This document shows, one piece after another, positions 22,880 through 34,760 of a DNA stretch of 64,000 nucleotides. How positions within the stretch are numbered: the stretch's first letter is position 1; each line of letters begins with the position of its first letter. Position numbers and translations under genes: made by a program. Under the pieces are notes generated by a model. That model was not told the origin of the DNA. It did no database searches and worked only from the letters and a program-made list of their open reading frames with translations. This DNA is from Micropterix aruncella (Eukaryota > Arthropoda > Insecta > Lepidoptera > Micropterigidae), in the NCBI GenBank assembly GCA_944548615.1, contig OX155961.1, positions 34,013,134-34,077,133 on the forward strand, written 5' to 3'.

Positions 22880-25711
22880 TCTTATATATAAAATTCTCGT
22901 GTCACAATGTTCGTTCCCGTACTCCTCCGAAACGGCTTGACCGATTCTTATGAAATTTTGTGAGCATATTGAGTAGGTCTGAGAATCGGCCAACATCTAT
23001 TTTTCATACCCCTTAGTGATAAGGGTTGTCCACCCTTAACATTTTTCTTTAATTTTTAGTATTTTTTTTAATTTCTTTATTTTTTTATTATGTCGCATTA
23101 AAAAATACATACAACCCTAAATTTTTACCCTTTTATCACCAACCCCTATTTTTTAATAGCCATTTTAGTAATTTAATCATTTTTCATCCCCGGTCGATAA
23201 CTGATCAATCGTCATTTAATTAGTTATCCCCGCCAGTTGTCTACAGGTGTCACTTCTGACCCAGTAAACAGCACGGAGTAGGGATGAGAACGAAGCCGGT
23301 CTCCTGTTTCTCTCGCACAATAAGACTTCTCTCACTCCCTACACAGTTGTCGGCCATCATTATTGTTTATGCATCAAGTGTAGTAGTAACGTTGACAATT
23401 ATTATTTTGCTATCTCAGTGTAACTCTCTTATTAACTATTAATCTTTCCTATTTTATAATTATTAATAATAAAATTATGAAATTCCAGATCCGTCCACTG
23501 ACCAACTGCTGTTTGTTATTGTTACAACAAACATGATCCATGGTCCATGTGGTACTCTTAATAGTTCATCGCCTTGCATGGCAGATGGAAAATGTACTAA
23601 AAATTTCCCTAAAGATTTTACTAATGATACGATCACAAATGTCGACGGATACCCAATATATCGTCGAAGAAATCCCGATAATGGCGGACAATCATTTATT
23701 AAAAATATCAGCAACACAGACATTGATATTGGCAATCGTTGGGTGGTGCCATATTCGCCTCTGCTGAGCAAGACATACAATGCTCATATTAATGTTGAGT
23801 TCTGCAGTTCTGTGAAGAACATCAAATACATTTGCAAATATGTCCATTAAGGCAGTGATATGGCTGTGTTTAGAGCGGAAAATACTAATGTGAATGCTCC
23901 TCCAGTGAATAAAAACGATGAAATAACGCTCTACCAAATTGGTCGGTACATCAGCTCCAATGAAGCTGCTTTGCGTATCTTTGGTTTTCCAATTCATGAA
24001 CGGGATCCAGCAGTTGTTCAGTTAGCCGTCCATCTTGAAAACGGTCAGCGTGTATTTTCCACGAACGAGACAGCAATTGATCGTGCAATAAATCCACCTA
24101 AAACTACACTCACTGAATTTTTTGAATTGTGTAATCGTGCGGATGATTTTGGTGCCTTTGCACGAACATTACTCTATTCACAAGTACCACGCTATTTCAC
24201 ATGGACTCAAACAAAAACATGGATGCCCCGCAAGCAAGGCTCACCAGTTGCTGCATGTCTCAATTTATTTAAATCAAACGCCTTGGGGCGATTATTTACA
24301 GTCAATCCAAGACAAACTGAGTGCTTTTATCTTCGACTGTTGTTGGTTAATGTTACTGGCCCATTATCATTTCAAGATATACGTAAAGTGAATGGGCAAC
24401 ACTATCCAACGTATAAAGATGCATGCCTTGCACTCGGCTTGCTGGAAGACGACAACCAGTGGGAATGTATGCTTGCTGAAGCTGCATTGAACTGTACAGC
24501 AATACAAATTCGTCTACTATTCGCTATAGTGTTGACTACATGTTTCCAGCCCGAGCACAGATATTGTGGGATAATCAAAAAGATTCAATGACTGATGATA
24601 TATTGCATCAACATCGTACACGGTGCCACGATCTAACCATAACATTCAGCGACGCAATGTACAATGAAGCATTAATTGCTATTGAGGATCTTTGCATTGT
24701 CATTGCCAACTTACCACTCAGTCATTTCGGTATGAATTCGCCAAATCGAACTGCATCTGATTTAATGAATACTGAAATGAATCGTGAACTGCAGTACAGC
24801 ACTGTAGAAATGGCAGCGATTGTTGCCCGCAATGTCCCACTAATGAATGAGGAACAAAGAACCATTTATGATCGCATTATGCTCGCAGTTTCAGCTGGAC
24901 AAGGTGGGTTCTTCTTTTTGGATGCACCGGGTGGAACTGGCAAAACATTCGTTATTTCGCTAATTCTTGCTGAAATACGATCAAATAATGGCATCGCATT
25001 GGCCGTTGCATCATCGGGCATTGCAGCAACTTTATTGGATGGAGGCAGAACAGCTCATTCAGTATTTAAGCTGCCACTAAATATTCAGAATAACCCTGAC
25101 GCAGTATGCAACATTAAGAAACAAAAATTAATGAACAACGTGATCGAAGCCAGCATTTTAAATAGCAAGTTCCGAGGTGAAAATATATTAATACCACGGA
25201 TTCCTATTATACCTACAGATGTGCCAATTCAATTCAAACGTATTCAGTTTCCGATTAGATTGGCATTTGCAATGACAATCAACAAATCCCAAGGTCAAAC
25301 GATATCTATTTGTGGCTTAGATTTGAGAACACCATGTTATTCACACGGGCAATTATACGTGGCATGCTCTCGAGTGGGTAAACCATCCAGTTTGTTTGTG
25401 TTAGCTAAAGATGGACTAACAAAAAATATTGTTCACGCTATAGCATTAAGAGATTGATATTGTTTGTTAGTGTTACTGTCGTAATTGATTAATTAATGAT
25501 ATATAATTTTAAGGAATAAATTATAATAACTTAAAAATAATGTTTGCCTTTTGTTATTTTTATATTCCCTCATCGTTCACAGTGCTCGATGCCTATTTCA
25601 CGCATATACCACATTCTTACACACTTACAATAAGTAAGCTATTTTTTGTCTACACTAGAAATTACTTAAAAATTATTTATATGGCAAAACAACGTTTGCC
25701 GGGTCAGCTAG
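22880..25711 (+). mobile_element. Helitron 1, complete ends, internally deleted
   Basis: Starts TC at 22880 after an A and ends CTAG at 25708-25711 before a T, the A^T insertion signature. The 5' end includes 'ataaaattctcgtgtcac' and 'cctccgaaacggcttgaccg', typical of lepidopteran Helitrons. The 3' end has a hairpin GGCAAA-acaacg-TTTGCC at 25683-25700, eight bases before CTAG. It lies in the LINE 3' UTR. There is no target duplication, as expected for rolling-circle insertion. Confidence 0.93.
23479..25457 (+). pseudogene. Helitron Rep/helicase remnant
   Basis: Coding homology starts 'EIPDPSTDQ' at 23479 and is broken by an in-frame TAA at 23848-23850 ('KYVH*GSDM', normally Lys), a frameshift near 24540, and an internal deletion near 25125. 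The Helitron-like N domain retains 'MIHGPCG' but the HUH nickase part is gone. The helicase keeps Walker A 'APGGTGKTF' (24936), 'ASSGIAATLLDGGRTAHS', then jumps straight to 'TINKSQGQT' and 'HGQLYVACSRVG' (motifs V-VI). The central ATPase motifs, including Walker B, are deleted. The protein could neither nick nor unwind, so any mobility would need an intact relative. Confidence 0.93.
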
Positions 25712-25998
25712 TAATAACTATATATCATACCTAAAATTAAATATAAATATATTTATATACATACATAATATATTTTTATCTATTTTGTCTCTCCCTTTCA
25801 CCTCACTTCCCATCCTGATTCCCCCCATTCTCAAGCGGAAACAATATAAAATTATATTGCGTTCATTTTGTATACTTTATATTCGGAATCACATTAATGG
25901 ATTTTTGTCACTTTTAAATAGGTTTTTATTGCATTGTATGTAGTTCTGTTTGGTTCCAGAATAAAATAAAATAAAATAAAATAAAATAAATAAAATAA

Positions 25999-27380
25999 GG
26001 CGGGTTCCACAAAAAAGCATATTATGCTTTGTGAGAAAAATGTTTATCCTTTGATGTCCATCCCTAATTTATAGGTTGTGTAAAATTTGTAATACTTAGC
26101 TTTGTTTGTAATACGTATTACAAATCACAAATTTGTAATACGCTCAGAGGTATCGCTCTCTTTCGCTCTTAAAAGGAAGCAATGATTAAGTACGGTGTTG
26201 ACACACCATTGTAATTGCAATATAGTTATTAAATTAGGGGTTATTTGAATTAGGGAGGTCTAAATTCGAAAACTTGTCTTGTAAAGCGTATATATAACGT
26301 TTGATTTTAAAGCTAATATTGTATACATATATATATAAAGTATTATGCATAATGATTATATTATGATTGTTATAAAGTATTATGCATAATGATAGTATTA
26401 TGATTGTTGATTGATAGTTTGATCCTTATTAAATGTAGTTTATGTAGAACTCTTTGGATACTTTCTATTTTTTTTGTTTTCATATATTTTCGTTATTGAA
26501 TTGCTGATTCTCTTATGTTTTCTCATTATTTCTGTTTATTTTTATTTTTCTAGTTTTTATGTCTTTTTTATTTATGAATTTCTATGTTTTTTTTTTCATT
26601 ATTAGTTTTTTATAGACTATTTTATAATTTGAAATGTAATTGTATTTGTAGAAATACAAATTTTATTTGATATGTAATTTCTATACCCAGATCGGGTTTT
26701 TGAAAATAAATTTTTCTTATTTCTTATTTCTTATTTCATATAATCATAATATATCGTATGGTATTTCTTATTTTTCGCAATATTTTTATAATCGTATTTA
26801 TATAATTGTATTCTAATATAAATATATTTATACCATAATATATTTATTATTTATTATAATCGAATTTAGGTATCTATGTACATATGTACTTACCATATTA
26901 TTACATAAATATGATTAGGTATATATTATGTACATTGTAATATTTATATAGATAATTTTATTATACTATATATTAAATTTCAATTAGGTACATTTACAAT
27001 TTTATAAAAATAAAACGTTAGTCAATTTAGTTCTTTGTAAATAAAATCGCTAATTTTAATTGTTTACTATGACCCGCCTAGATACAGGACATTACAGTCC
27101 TAGTTAAGTGGGCACTGACCATTTGCTATGAATAAAAATTAATTAAAAAAAAACATAATAATATAAATATTTATTCAGGAATATATTGAAATAACATTTA
27201 TGTATGACTATATTATATATGACATACATTTATGCATGACTATATATTATGTGTAATAGTTATATTTCAATCTCGAAGTATTGGACTTAAAGACATTGTG
27301 AAATCCGCCGAAATCACATTGTGAAATTTTGGTTGGAATATCTCATGTAAAAGCTAGTCTAATAATATTTAAATTACGCC
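25999..27380. other. intronic AT-rich stretch with LINE 3' remnants
   Basis: AT-rich throughout. At 26560-26750 a 3' UTR-like block ends in 'ttcttatttcttatttctta', and 27000-27145 looks like another LINE 3' end ('gacccgcctagatacagg' ... 'aaaaattaattaaaaaaa'). No coding sequence. A 30-bp direct repeat around 'aagtattatgcataatga' lies at about 26338-26395. Confidence 0.5.
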
Positions 27381-27557
27381 GTAGAATAATCAAATACTAA
27401 CGCCATCTGTTGGCACTTGAAGCAACGCCATCCATAGCCTTGAAACGAAACGCGCCGCCCGAGGCGGTTATAATGTAACCCAACCCGGGTTCGTCCGCCG
27501 GCCGAGAAATGGCGCTCATCGAATTTATTTATTAAATTATTATTCAGATGAAATCAG
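27380..27557 (-). repeat. family Y repeat, split by family X copy C
   Basis: On the minus strand this resembles 61960-62120 (shared 'cgatgagcgcc' and 'ctgatttcatctg' blocks). Y continues after the X insertion at 28287-28350 with 'cattggctacttgccggga' and 'ggggtgacacaacc'. The 13-bp 'cagatgaaatcag' at both edges of X (27545-27557 and 28287-28299) is the target duplication. Confidence 0.75.
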
Positions 27558-28286
27558 GATGGGGGTGTCGACTACAACGGGCGAACCCATCACGCCAGGC
27601 TTGTATAACGATATAAATCATTCATTCAGCCGTGGGATGAGCGTAGATTGCTTGGGGGAAAGACAATCTACGGTCTAGTTCACCAGCAACTCGTTAGAGT
27701 CCAACGCCTTACGGCGAGGTACCGGGAAAGGTACCCAGCGGACAGACACACCCCCCAACTACCAGTTTTGGCAGGATATCTCCGTCTGGAATTAAACTTC
27801 AGGATACCTCCGTCCTCCCGACTGGTTACGGGTCCGAAATCCTTACGCAACCTCTACCTGATGTACCTATTACAGCGGTAATTCAGTTTGAATTTATCGC
27901 GGACCTGGGCATTCTTTGCCCGTAGTGCCACACAGGATCGAGTGGCTCAAGGTCATTTCAAGAGTGGCATGACATCAGGTGAAACATCCACCCCCGCTGA
28001 TTAGGAAACAGTGTATTTCTATAGTCTCCAGACCCCTTCAGCAATTGGTCAGAATGCACAACCGCTTCGCCGGCCGGTGCGCAAACCGTCCAGTAGCGCC
28101 GCGATGCAATCCCGCCAAGAGGACCCGGTCCACCAGCTTTGAGGCCTGAGACGCGAGAGTCTTACCCGGGGTAGCCTTCCGCACTAGGAGGCTTCTGAAT
28201 AGGAGCTGAATCGTGAGTTGAGCCGATCCGAGAACAAAATGGATCTTATGGCCCAAGCTCCCGTTCACCACCTAGTTCACCACCAC
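27558..28286 (+). mobile_element. repeat family X, copy C, with 13-bp target-site duplication
   Basis: Begins 'gatgggggtgtcgactacaa' and ends 'agctcccgttcaccacc...', bounded on both sides by CAGATGAAATCAG. The interior follows the X order: 'gggcgaacccatcac', 'ggtacccagcgga', 'ctccgtctggaattaaactt', 'tcctcccgactggttac', 'caccagctttgaggcc' and onward. The target duplication shows it arrived as one insertion event of about 730 bp, with a length variable enough to suggest a retroposon (SINE-like or a truncated LINE) and not a cut-and-paste element. No ORF of significance. Confidence 0.85.
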
Positions 28287-28537
28287 CAGATGAAATCAGT
28301 CATTGGCTACTTGCCGGGAAAGTCTTGGGGTGACACAACCGTTTTTTTCGGTTAGTTAGCGATATATTAGATTTAAAATCATGGCCGCATCGCGGCACCG
28401 CTAATTTCTCTACGTGGCATCCTAGGGTGCTGCGATACACACTTTGGGAACCCCTGAACTAATTATAAACACGTATTAAAAGTTCGTCACGCCCTTTCCC
28501 ATTATATACGTGTCGGTTGGATGTCCAGAGTACTTAC

Positions 28538-28709
28538 CATAAAGTCATAATGATGTACGGCAACCAACACCATGCAAAGACAGTGACTATCGTTATACTC
28601 ATCCTCAGGGTACGGGATCTGGCACGCTCGATATTTCTGATGTCTGATCTTCGAAGCTGCATTCTTGGAGGATTTCCAGGGATCTGATTGATGGCTGGAC
28701 TCAGGTCAT
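28538..28709 (-). CDS. GPCR exon 3 of those visible: loop 3 and TM6
   Basis: The acceptor TTTTTCGTAG ends at 28710. Two bases complete an Asp codon begun in the previous exon. Fifty-six codons follow, then two bases of a Trp codon before the donor ATG|GTAAGT. The third intracellular loop '[20 protein letters not shown]' is basic. TM6 is '[20 protein letters not shown]', with the Cys-Trp-Leu-Pro version of the class A CWxP toggle motif. '[10 protein letters not shown]' before TM6 is a strong signature of the AKH/ACP/corazonin receptor group. Confidence 0.93.
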
Positions 28710-29029
28710 CTACGAAAAACGTAGAATAATTACAATAAATGATGTGATTACAGTCTGCACGCAAGCTCCTAGGAATCGGGATGACGCTGCCCCCACCGTC
28801 GCTTCGTACCCCGCACTCTACCAGTAACAGTACTCTCCCAGTACAAGTACTGGTACATTGCGGGGGACTGGACGTCCCAATAAGATCGCCGGATTTAGTT
28901 TTGAATTAAACACAATAGGTATTTATTAGGAAAGTTATAATATTCCATCTGCTTGTATACGTCTTGAATCGCCTGCGAGCTATATTAGATAGAAATGAAT
29001 TGTGCACTTTGAGTACGTGTACGCTCTAT

Positions 29030-29260
29030 AATCGCATGTCGTAGAACTTTGGGGATGTACTGCTACCGTGATCGCGTTCTAGACATGCAAAAACGGGTCG
29101 TGCGAACTATTATCAGTGGACAATAGACTTTACCGCCAGACAACTAGAGATTTGAAAATGTTTACCATACCGTCCATCTACATACTGAAGATAGTGATGG
29201 TTGTAAAACACAATCTCGCAGAAGTTTACGTAAATATAACTATCCGATGAATGCAATGAT
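29030..29260 (+). mobile_element. CR1-type LINE C-terminal scrap
   Basis: Translates as 'MQKRVVRTIISG' ... 'MFTIPSIYILKIVMVVKHNL', the same block order as the fragments at 5088 and 49930 but more decayed and frameshifted. It has no intact ends. Confidence 0.65.
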
Positions 29261-29479
29261 ATCCAGAAAGCAATGATAATTCTAACTGTAAAACAACCTC
29301 AAAGACTTAAAATGAAAACAGAAAGTAATGATAGTTCTAACTTTAATACAAACTGGAACACTCTTAATGAAAAAAGAAAGCAAAAAATTACTTCACACAA
29401 AATACATTGACACAAATGCAGAAGAATTCTTAAATCGATTTAGCTACTTTAAAAAATCGAAAGAGAGATTTCAGTTTTT

Positions 29480-30010
29480 ACTTAACCCCTTATATTTCAG
29501 TTGAGAATGTAAGCAGAGCAGACTTCAATTGGAATTGTGTAATTTGCAATCAGATCCTTTTTACCAAGAAGGAACTAAAACTGGATTGGCTTTTTCAAGT
29601 TGTTGCCAGAAGAACAATAGCCCAACTTGCGAAATTTAGGGCTTACGATGGGGTCAATGCTGGGACGCACGTATCTTTACGAAAGCAGCTTTTCCGATAT
29701 GAAATTTATTAAGTCAAAATATAGATGTTTCCCCTCTGATGTCACTTACTCAGTTGCTTCGTTTATTATTAGTTAGTTATTACATTAATTAGTAAAAACC
29801 AACGTCCTCAAATTTCCCACAATTTTTTTTTGTAATTTTATATTTTTTTAATAAATTAAAATAATAATACAAACGCGATTTTCTTTTGTATACCATGCCT
29901 ATTAAAACTCACTGATAAAGTTGCATACGAATTATTTTATAATGCGGCCCTCCAAAAAGCATTTTTTTTAAAGCGGCCCTTGGGGCACTTGCAGTTGGAC
30001 AGCCCTGATT
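29480..30010 (+). mobile_element. hAT-type transposon right end with transposase remnant
   Basis: A degraded coding stretch near 29690 reads 'KQLFRYEIY' and, in an adjacent frame, 'FSDMKFIKSKYRCFPSDV', which matches the C-terminus of GTF2I/ZBED-like hAT transposases. A terminal region with 'gcggccctccaaaaagc' and 'gcacttgcagttggacagcc' ends 'ctg' near 30006, as in many animal hAT right ends. The left end was not found. Confidence 0.6.
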
Positions 30011-30539
30011 TAATGCATATGTTGATCTATTTATTTTGGCTCTGTCAGTCATTTCTATCTGTGAACTGTGTCACTTATAACATATTAATTATTTTAGTTT
30101 AGCATCTTGGCAAAGCCGAAGCAATTGCTTTTCCAGGCGGCAAATGCGGCGTGGCAAATTCTAATTATGCCAATTAACCTGTCAAACTAATAATTACTAC
30201 TGAAATAATTTAGTAAATTTGTTTGGCTCCTTCGTGCCATTCAATATCCCCGCCATTAGCTCTGCGCTCTCTCCATTCATCTGTATTAGGCTTTATAATA
30301 GGGTTTTAAATATGGCAAAACTTGTGGGACAAATCAGATTTATATTATTTGCTAATAATTTGTTTTCTTATTGAAACACACATTTAATGTTATGTTGTTT
30401 ATAATTACAAATAAATAAATTTAAATTTGAAAACTAAAAACAAATTTGAATTTAATTATGAATGTTAATAACAGAATCCACTTACTAACTCTTGAAGTGT
30501 TATTTATGCTTCTGTAAGGGTAGTGGTGTATGTGTGGGG

Positions 30540-30590
30540 TGTGTGACTCAATCGTTACCCCCCCCCCCCCCCCCCGCCCCGCGCGAGATA
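30540..30590. repeat. poly-C tract
   Basis: About 18 C's followed by 'gccccgcgcgag'. On either side (30011-30539 and 30591-31950) the intron shows nothing I can name. A GC-richer block at 30640-31140 has short open frames without recognisable domains. Confidence 0.9.
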
Positions 30591-31959
30591 AGGCTTTTTG
30601 TTGTCCCTCTCTCACTACAGAAGACGGCGTACTGAGCCGCGCTGTAGACGGCCGGAGCCAACGCTTCTAAAGTTGGATGTTTATAGCCCCTTCCCCTGGC
30701 ATGCTCTCAGCACCTATATTTGCTCAAGCTCCCACGTTTCGAGCGTATTTGCGGTGTATTTTCCGAGAAGCCCTTTTCACCTTTACCGTCAATCACTCGT
30801 TAAAGTTTTTGCCATGGGATCACGCATGAAAGGGAATTGGAAGATTGGATACGCCTGTAAGAAGTAAATACAGTTTTGCAATACTAGTTTTGCTATTTTG
30901 TATTCGTGCTAATTTTGCAGATTTCGATAGTGTTATGACTCTTGAATCGAGAAAATGAATTTGACACTTTTCACACTGCCCATTACTAGGGGGAAAGCAT
31001 GCCTTATGGGGTGTAGTGCTGGCGCTAGGTGGAGCAGTGCAAGGCAAAATATCGCGGAGATTAGAAGGTCTACGATGCGCGAAGTTGGGGAGGCCCGACA
31101 AGAGGCTTTTGGTCAGTGGATACAGAATTTGTCTATTTTCTGAGTAATTGTATTTTTTTTAATATAAGCTCTAATCTACTCTAATCTCATTATATAGTCA
31201 TAACAACTATGTAAAAAATAACAGAAAAATAAAAAAATATATACCTTCTCATATTTTCTTAAACTGAAAATAAATTAGGAGCTCTACTGCTCATAAAGAA
31301 AAAAGAAATAAATACAATAAGAAACACAAATATTGTGAAATAATGAAATTACGTAAAATCAAATTTTAATTGATTCCTTGTATTCCATTTTATTATAATT
31401 TCGATACTAATCCCTAAAGTAAATATTAATAATACAACAGTTAGATTTTTCACAATAAATAATTAGGTACATTAGGAATAAATAATATATAAAATAGATA
31501 TACATTATTTATAAAGTAACAATAAAAAATATAACACTTAAAAATGAATACATACTGGACTGCTCGCTTTTTCGTCATGGTCCGTCAAATCAAAAAAAAA
31601 TACTTTTAGGATTTGGCTTTTCACTTAAGCAAAAAATACGTATTGGATTTCTAAAAGACCCCACTAACCTTGTCTGTCTGTATCCTCGGGCGTTAATTAC
31701 GTTGCCAGGGAAAAAGTGGCTGTAAGATAATTTTTTCCTCATTTTCATCTAATTCAAACGCTTAAAATAATAATGTTTACCTCGTTTTACCCCGAATTAG
31801 GACGTCTAAAAATTTCGGTGGGATTTTATTAGAGCTTTTGAATTTTACCCGGATCACCACTTTAAGCTACGGCTTCGTAGGCCAGTCATTAAAGACGTAT
31901 TGGCGAAGATTGTATAATTTTATAGGATTAAGTTAAGTCTAAAGTTTAATTATAAAGCC

Positions 31960-32100
31960 TTTTAATGGTCCGCCTCATGGCATTTGGCGTTTGTTGAAGG
32001 TTTTTGGTAACTGGGGAGTGTTTATCGAGTAAAGGCTTGTTCACTTAATATATTAAAATTAAGCGCCTATGTATATCCACAGCGGAATATGCTGCTGTGG
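31960..32100 (+). repeat. 3'-UTR remnant of the RNase H LINE family
   Basis: Contains 'catggcatttggcgtttgtt', 'ggtaactggggagtgtttat' and 'aagcgcctatgtat', the same order as the 3' end of the copy at 32847-32945. Two 3' ends of one LINE family therefore lie about 880 bp apart in the same direction. Confidence 0.85.
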
Positions 32101-32945
32101 AGATACATACATAGAAAAATCTGAAAAGCTGAAAATAGAACAATTCTAATTGGGCGCTCTGGCTAAAGCCACCACAGAAACTTCTGTGTTTTGGGACTTT
32201 ATGCAAGAACTCAACAAATTGGGCAAAGCCAACAAAATCACCCTTATATGGACACCGGGTCATCAAGGCATGCCCGGCAACGAAAAAGCCGACAGACTGG
32301 CAAAACTGGGCACACTGGAATGCCCGGTGGAGCCAGTTGTTAGGGTCCCCTTCGCCATAGGTAAGAAAATTATCAGGGACTGCTTGGAGCAGGAACATCG
32401 GGCATCCTGGAAACAGAGCCAAGGATGTCGCTAGGCAAAGGTCATGATGGAGCAACCACTTCGTAAGAAAATCAAGACCCTACTTGACATGAGCAAGAAG
32501 AACCTTAGAACCACTATCGGTCTCCTCACCGGACACAAGACCCTTAGAGAAAATCTATTCAACCTTGGCTTAACCGCGAGCAAGGACTGCCGAATATGTG
32601 GCGAAGAACCTGAAGAACGCACATACATCGTTGGTCGCTGCCCAGGCCTCGCCCAAAAAGACACAGCTTACTGGGACCCGCCTTTCTCGAACCCAGCGAT
32701 CTGTCCAACTTGAAGTGATTCAAGTGATTGTATGGACTGGTAAGCAGTACCGGGATACTAGCAGACCACAGACCCAACCACAAAAGTGGGTAGTTACAAA
32801 AGATCATATAGATCCAGGTGACATCAAGGGCTGGATACAAGCCTCATGGCATTTGGCGTTTGTTAAAGGTTTTTGGTAACTGGGGAGTGTTTATCGAATA
32901 AAGGCAATACTTGATCGCTTAAGATTAAGCGCCTATGTATCTCTA
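32101..32945 (+). mobile_element. RNase H-type LINE 3' fragment, second copy
   Basis: From 32150 one frame encodes 'KATTETSVFWDFMQELNKLG', the RNase H motif 'IWTPGHQGMPGNEKADRLAK', an in-frame TAG at 32432-32434 (Gln in the 1 kb copy), then 'LRTTIGLLTGHKTLRENLFN' and the CCHC stretch 'CRICGEEPEERTYIVGRC', stopping at 32711-32713. The 3' UTR runs to about 32945. The first half of RNase H is missing, and the 5' junction at about 32100 joins a short inverted repeat ('ccacagc...gctgtgg'). Confidence 0.85.
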
Positions 32946-32953
32946 CAACTAGA

Positions 32954-33484
32954 GTTGTCAACTACAGCGGGCGAGCCCGTCACCTCAGGAAGTTTTAACG
33001 ATTAGTCGTTCTGTCTCCCTGAAGTGAGCGCAGAAGACTTGTACAAAAACAGTCCACCATCAAGCTCCGCCACAAGCCCGTAAGAGGCCAACGCCTTAAC
33101 CGCGAGATAGCTAGGAATGCTACCCAGCGGGTAGCATTCTTTGGTATCCATCCTTTGCCCGGCTGTTCACACAGGATGGTCGTTTCAAGAGCAGTCGCCG
33201 TAAGGTCCGCAACCACCCCCGCTCTATAGGAAACAGTACTGCCTCCAGACTCCCCCGACTGTTAGTCAAAGTGCGCAATCGATTGGCAAATCCGCACGGA
33301 GCGCAGACCGTCCAGGAGCGCCAGAAGATTGATTCCTAGGGGAAACTAACCATAAGGCCAGAGTCCTACCCAGGCTCGCACTTCATGCGTGGAGGCCGTC
33401 GGATGGGTGTTGACCCGTGAGCTTGACCAACCCTGAACAGAATGGGTCTTCGTGGCCAACTCAGCAAGGGCCCCTTAGCTCCCA
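32954..33484 (+). repeat. repeat family X, copy D (both ends, internal deletion)
   Basis: Starts 'ttgtcaactacagcgggcga', skips part of the interior ('tacccagcgggtagcattc' joins straight to the 'tttgcccggctgttcac' block), and continues with 'cccccgctctataggaaac', 'ccagactcccccgactgtta', 'gtccaggagcgccagaag', 'cctaggggaaactaacc', 'gggtgttgacccgtgagc', ending 'ccttagctccc'. It gives the best view of the 3' half together with copies F and H. Confidence 0.88.
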
Positions 33485-33719
33485 AGTATCTCTACAGCCC
33501 AATATGCCGTTCCAGTGTGGAGTATATCAATACATGCAACAATCGTCGACACTGCTGGCAACGATGCTGCAAGAATTGTCTCCGGCTACCTTAAACCTAC
33601 TCCCTTCGAAAAGGTTTATTAGCTCATCGGCATCGCTCCCTCTGCAATATGTCGCGATGTCCTGGCTGATTAATAACGCCTAAAGGTGATAGATGACCCA
33701 AGACACCCACAATCGCCTC

Positions 33720-34190
33720 AAATAACGAAAGTCGTTCATGAACCGAACACAACCGATCCATGGCAGTCAATCATCGAACCGCAACACTCAATGGAGAAAT
33801 TCACTTGGCGATGATGTAAAGGAAGAGATAACACCAGGAGTCCATCTCCGGGATACCACCTGGCATAGTCTGAATAGACTGAGGGTGGGTGTGACAAGAT
33901 GCCGAGCCAATCTCGTTCGCTGGGGCTATACAGGAACCCAATATGCACCTTTCGCTCTTCTTTTTTCTTTTCGAATTATATTACTTTATTACTATTATTC
34001 ATGTTTTTCTACAGTATCTGCATCGTGTGCATCTAGATACAGGCCTAAGAAGCCTCGTTAGATGGGCATAGCGCAATTCTATACGTAAGATGTTCTTTAC
34101 AATGTATGTATTCTTTAACAATGTAACAATATGACTTTTCGATAACAATGTAACTACTTTTCCTTGTATTAAAGTATTAAATAAATAAGG
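33720..34190 (+). mobile_element. LINE C-terminal fragment with 3' tail
   Basis: Encodes 'LRDTTWHSLNRLRVGVTRCR' followed by 'ANLVRWGY', the conserved block just before the C-terminal zinc knuckle of I/jockey-type LINE proteins. The knuckle is lost. A 3' UTR ends 'attaaagtattaaataaata' at about 34186. It starts directly after X copy D and a short unrecognised segment (33485-33719). Confidence 0.65.
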
Positions 34191-34539
34191 CTAAATTCGA
34201 CTAACCTACCATTTGCCATTAGGGAGTTCCAGTCCTTGCATCCCGTCTCCATCATCACATCAGCTCAGTGGTACCATAATATTGCAATGTCACCGAACTT
34301 ACATAAGAATGCCAAATTTCAGCGGAATTGGATACCAGTAAGTGGTTAAAAAATATTTTGCGAATTTTGAAAAGGACAAATTACATACGAACATTGCTAG
34401 TTAAAATAAAACTTGTAAGAGGTAAATACCTATATTAAAAAAATAAAAAAATAAAAAACACGATTGCCATTACAGAGAGTAAATTTTGTATTTATATTTA
34501 TGTTTATTACGGTTTTTAATGGAATATTGGTGGTTTATG

Positions 34540-34760
34540 TATTTATCCATACAGATACGTGTATATTTCCGGAATACACTTAATCAGACCTTTCATTTGA
34601 CACAAAACACGATATATTTATGTTAATTTATTCACGTTTGTGTCCGTTTCTATATTCCACCATTAAAAGTAATAGTGGAATATAGAAACGGAAAATTTAC
34701 ATAGATGAACCCTGAACACATTACACTCCTTTTTTGACGGGCAGTCATGTAAAAAGAAGA
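34540..34760. repeat. dispersed family W, internally palindromic copy
   Basis: Shares 'acactaaacacgatatat'-like and 'ttaatttattgac'-like blocks with 43185-43420 and 62740-63060. Here 'ccgtttctatattccac' (34643-34659) and its exact inverse (34674-34690) form a hairpin. Class unknown. From 34761 to 35880 I see AT-rich sequence and the 35250-35345 partner of 7215-7320. Confidence 0.7.

Larger units (their letters stand above)
19972..25998 (+). mobile_element. LINE (jockey/CR1 group), interrupted by a Helitron in its 3' UTR
   Basis: The element runs from a 5' truncation inside the endonuclease domain, through the coding region to 22843, into a 3' UTR that is broken at 22879/25712 by the Helitron and continues to an (aaaat)n-type tail at about 25960-25998. 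Length without the Helitron is about 3.2 kb. I did not find a convincing target-site duplication. Confidence 0.8.
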
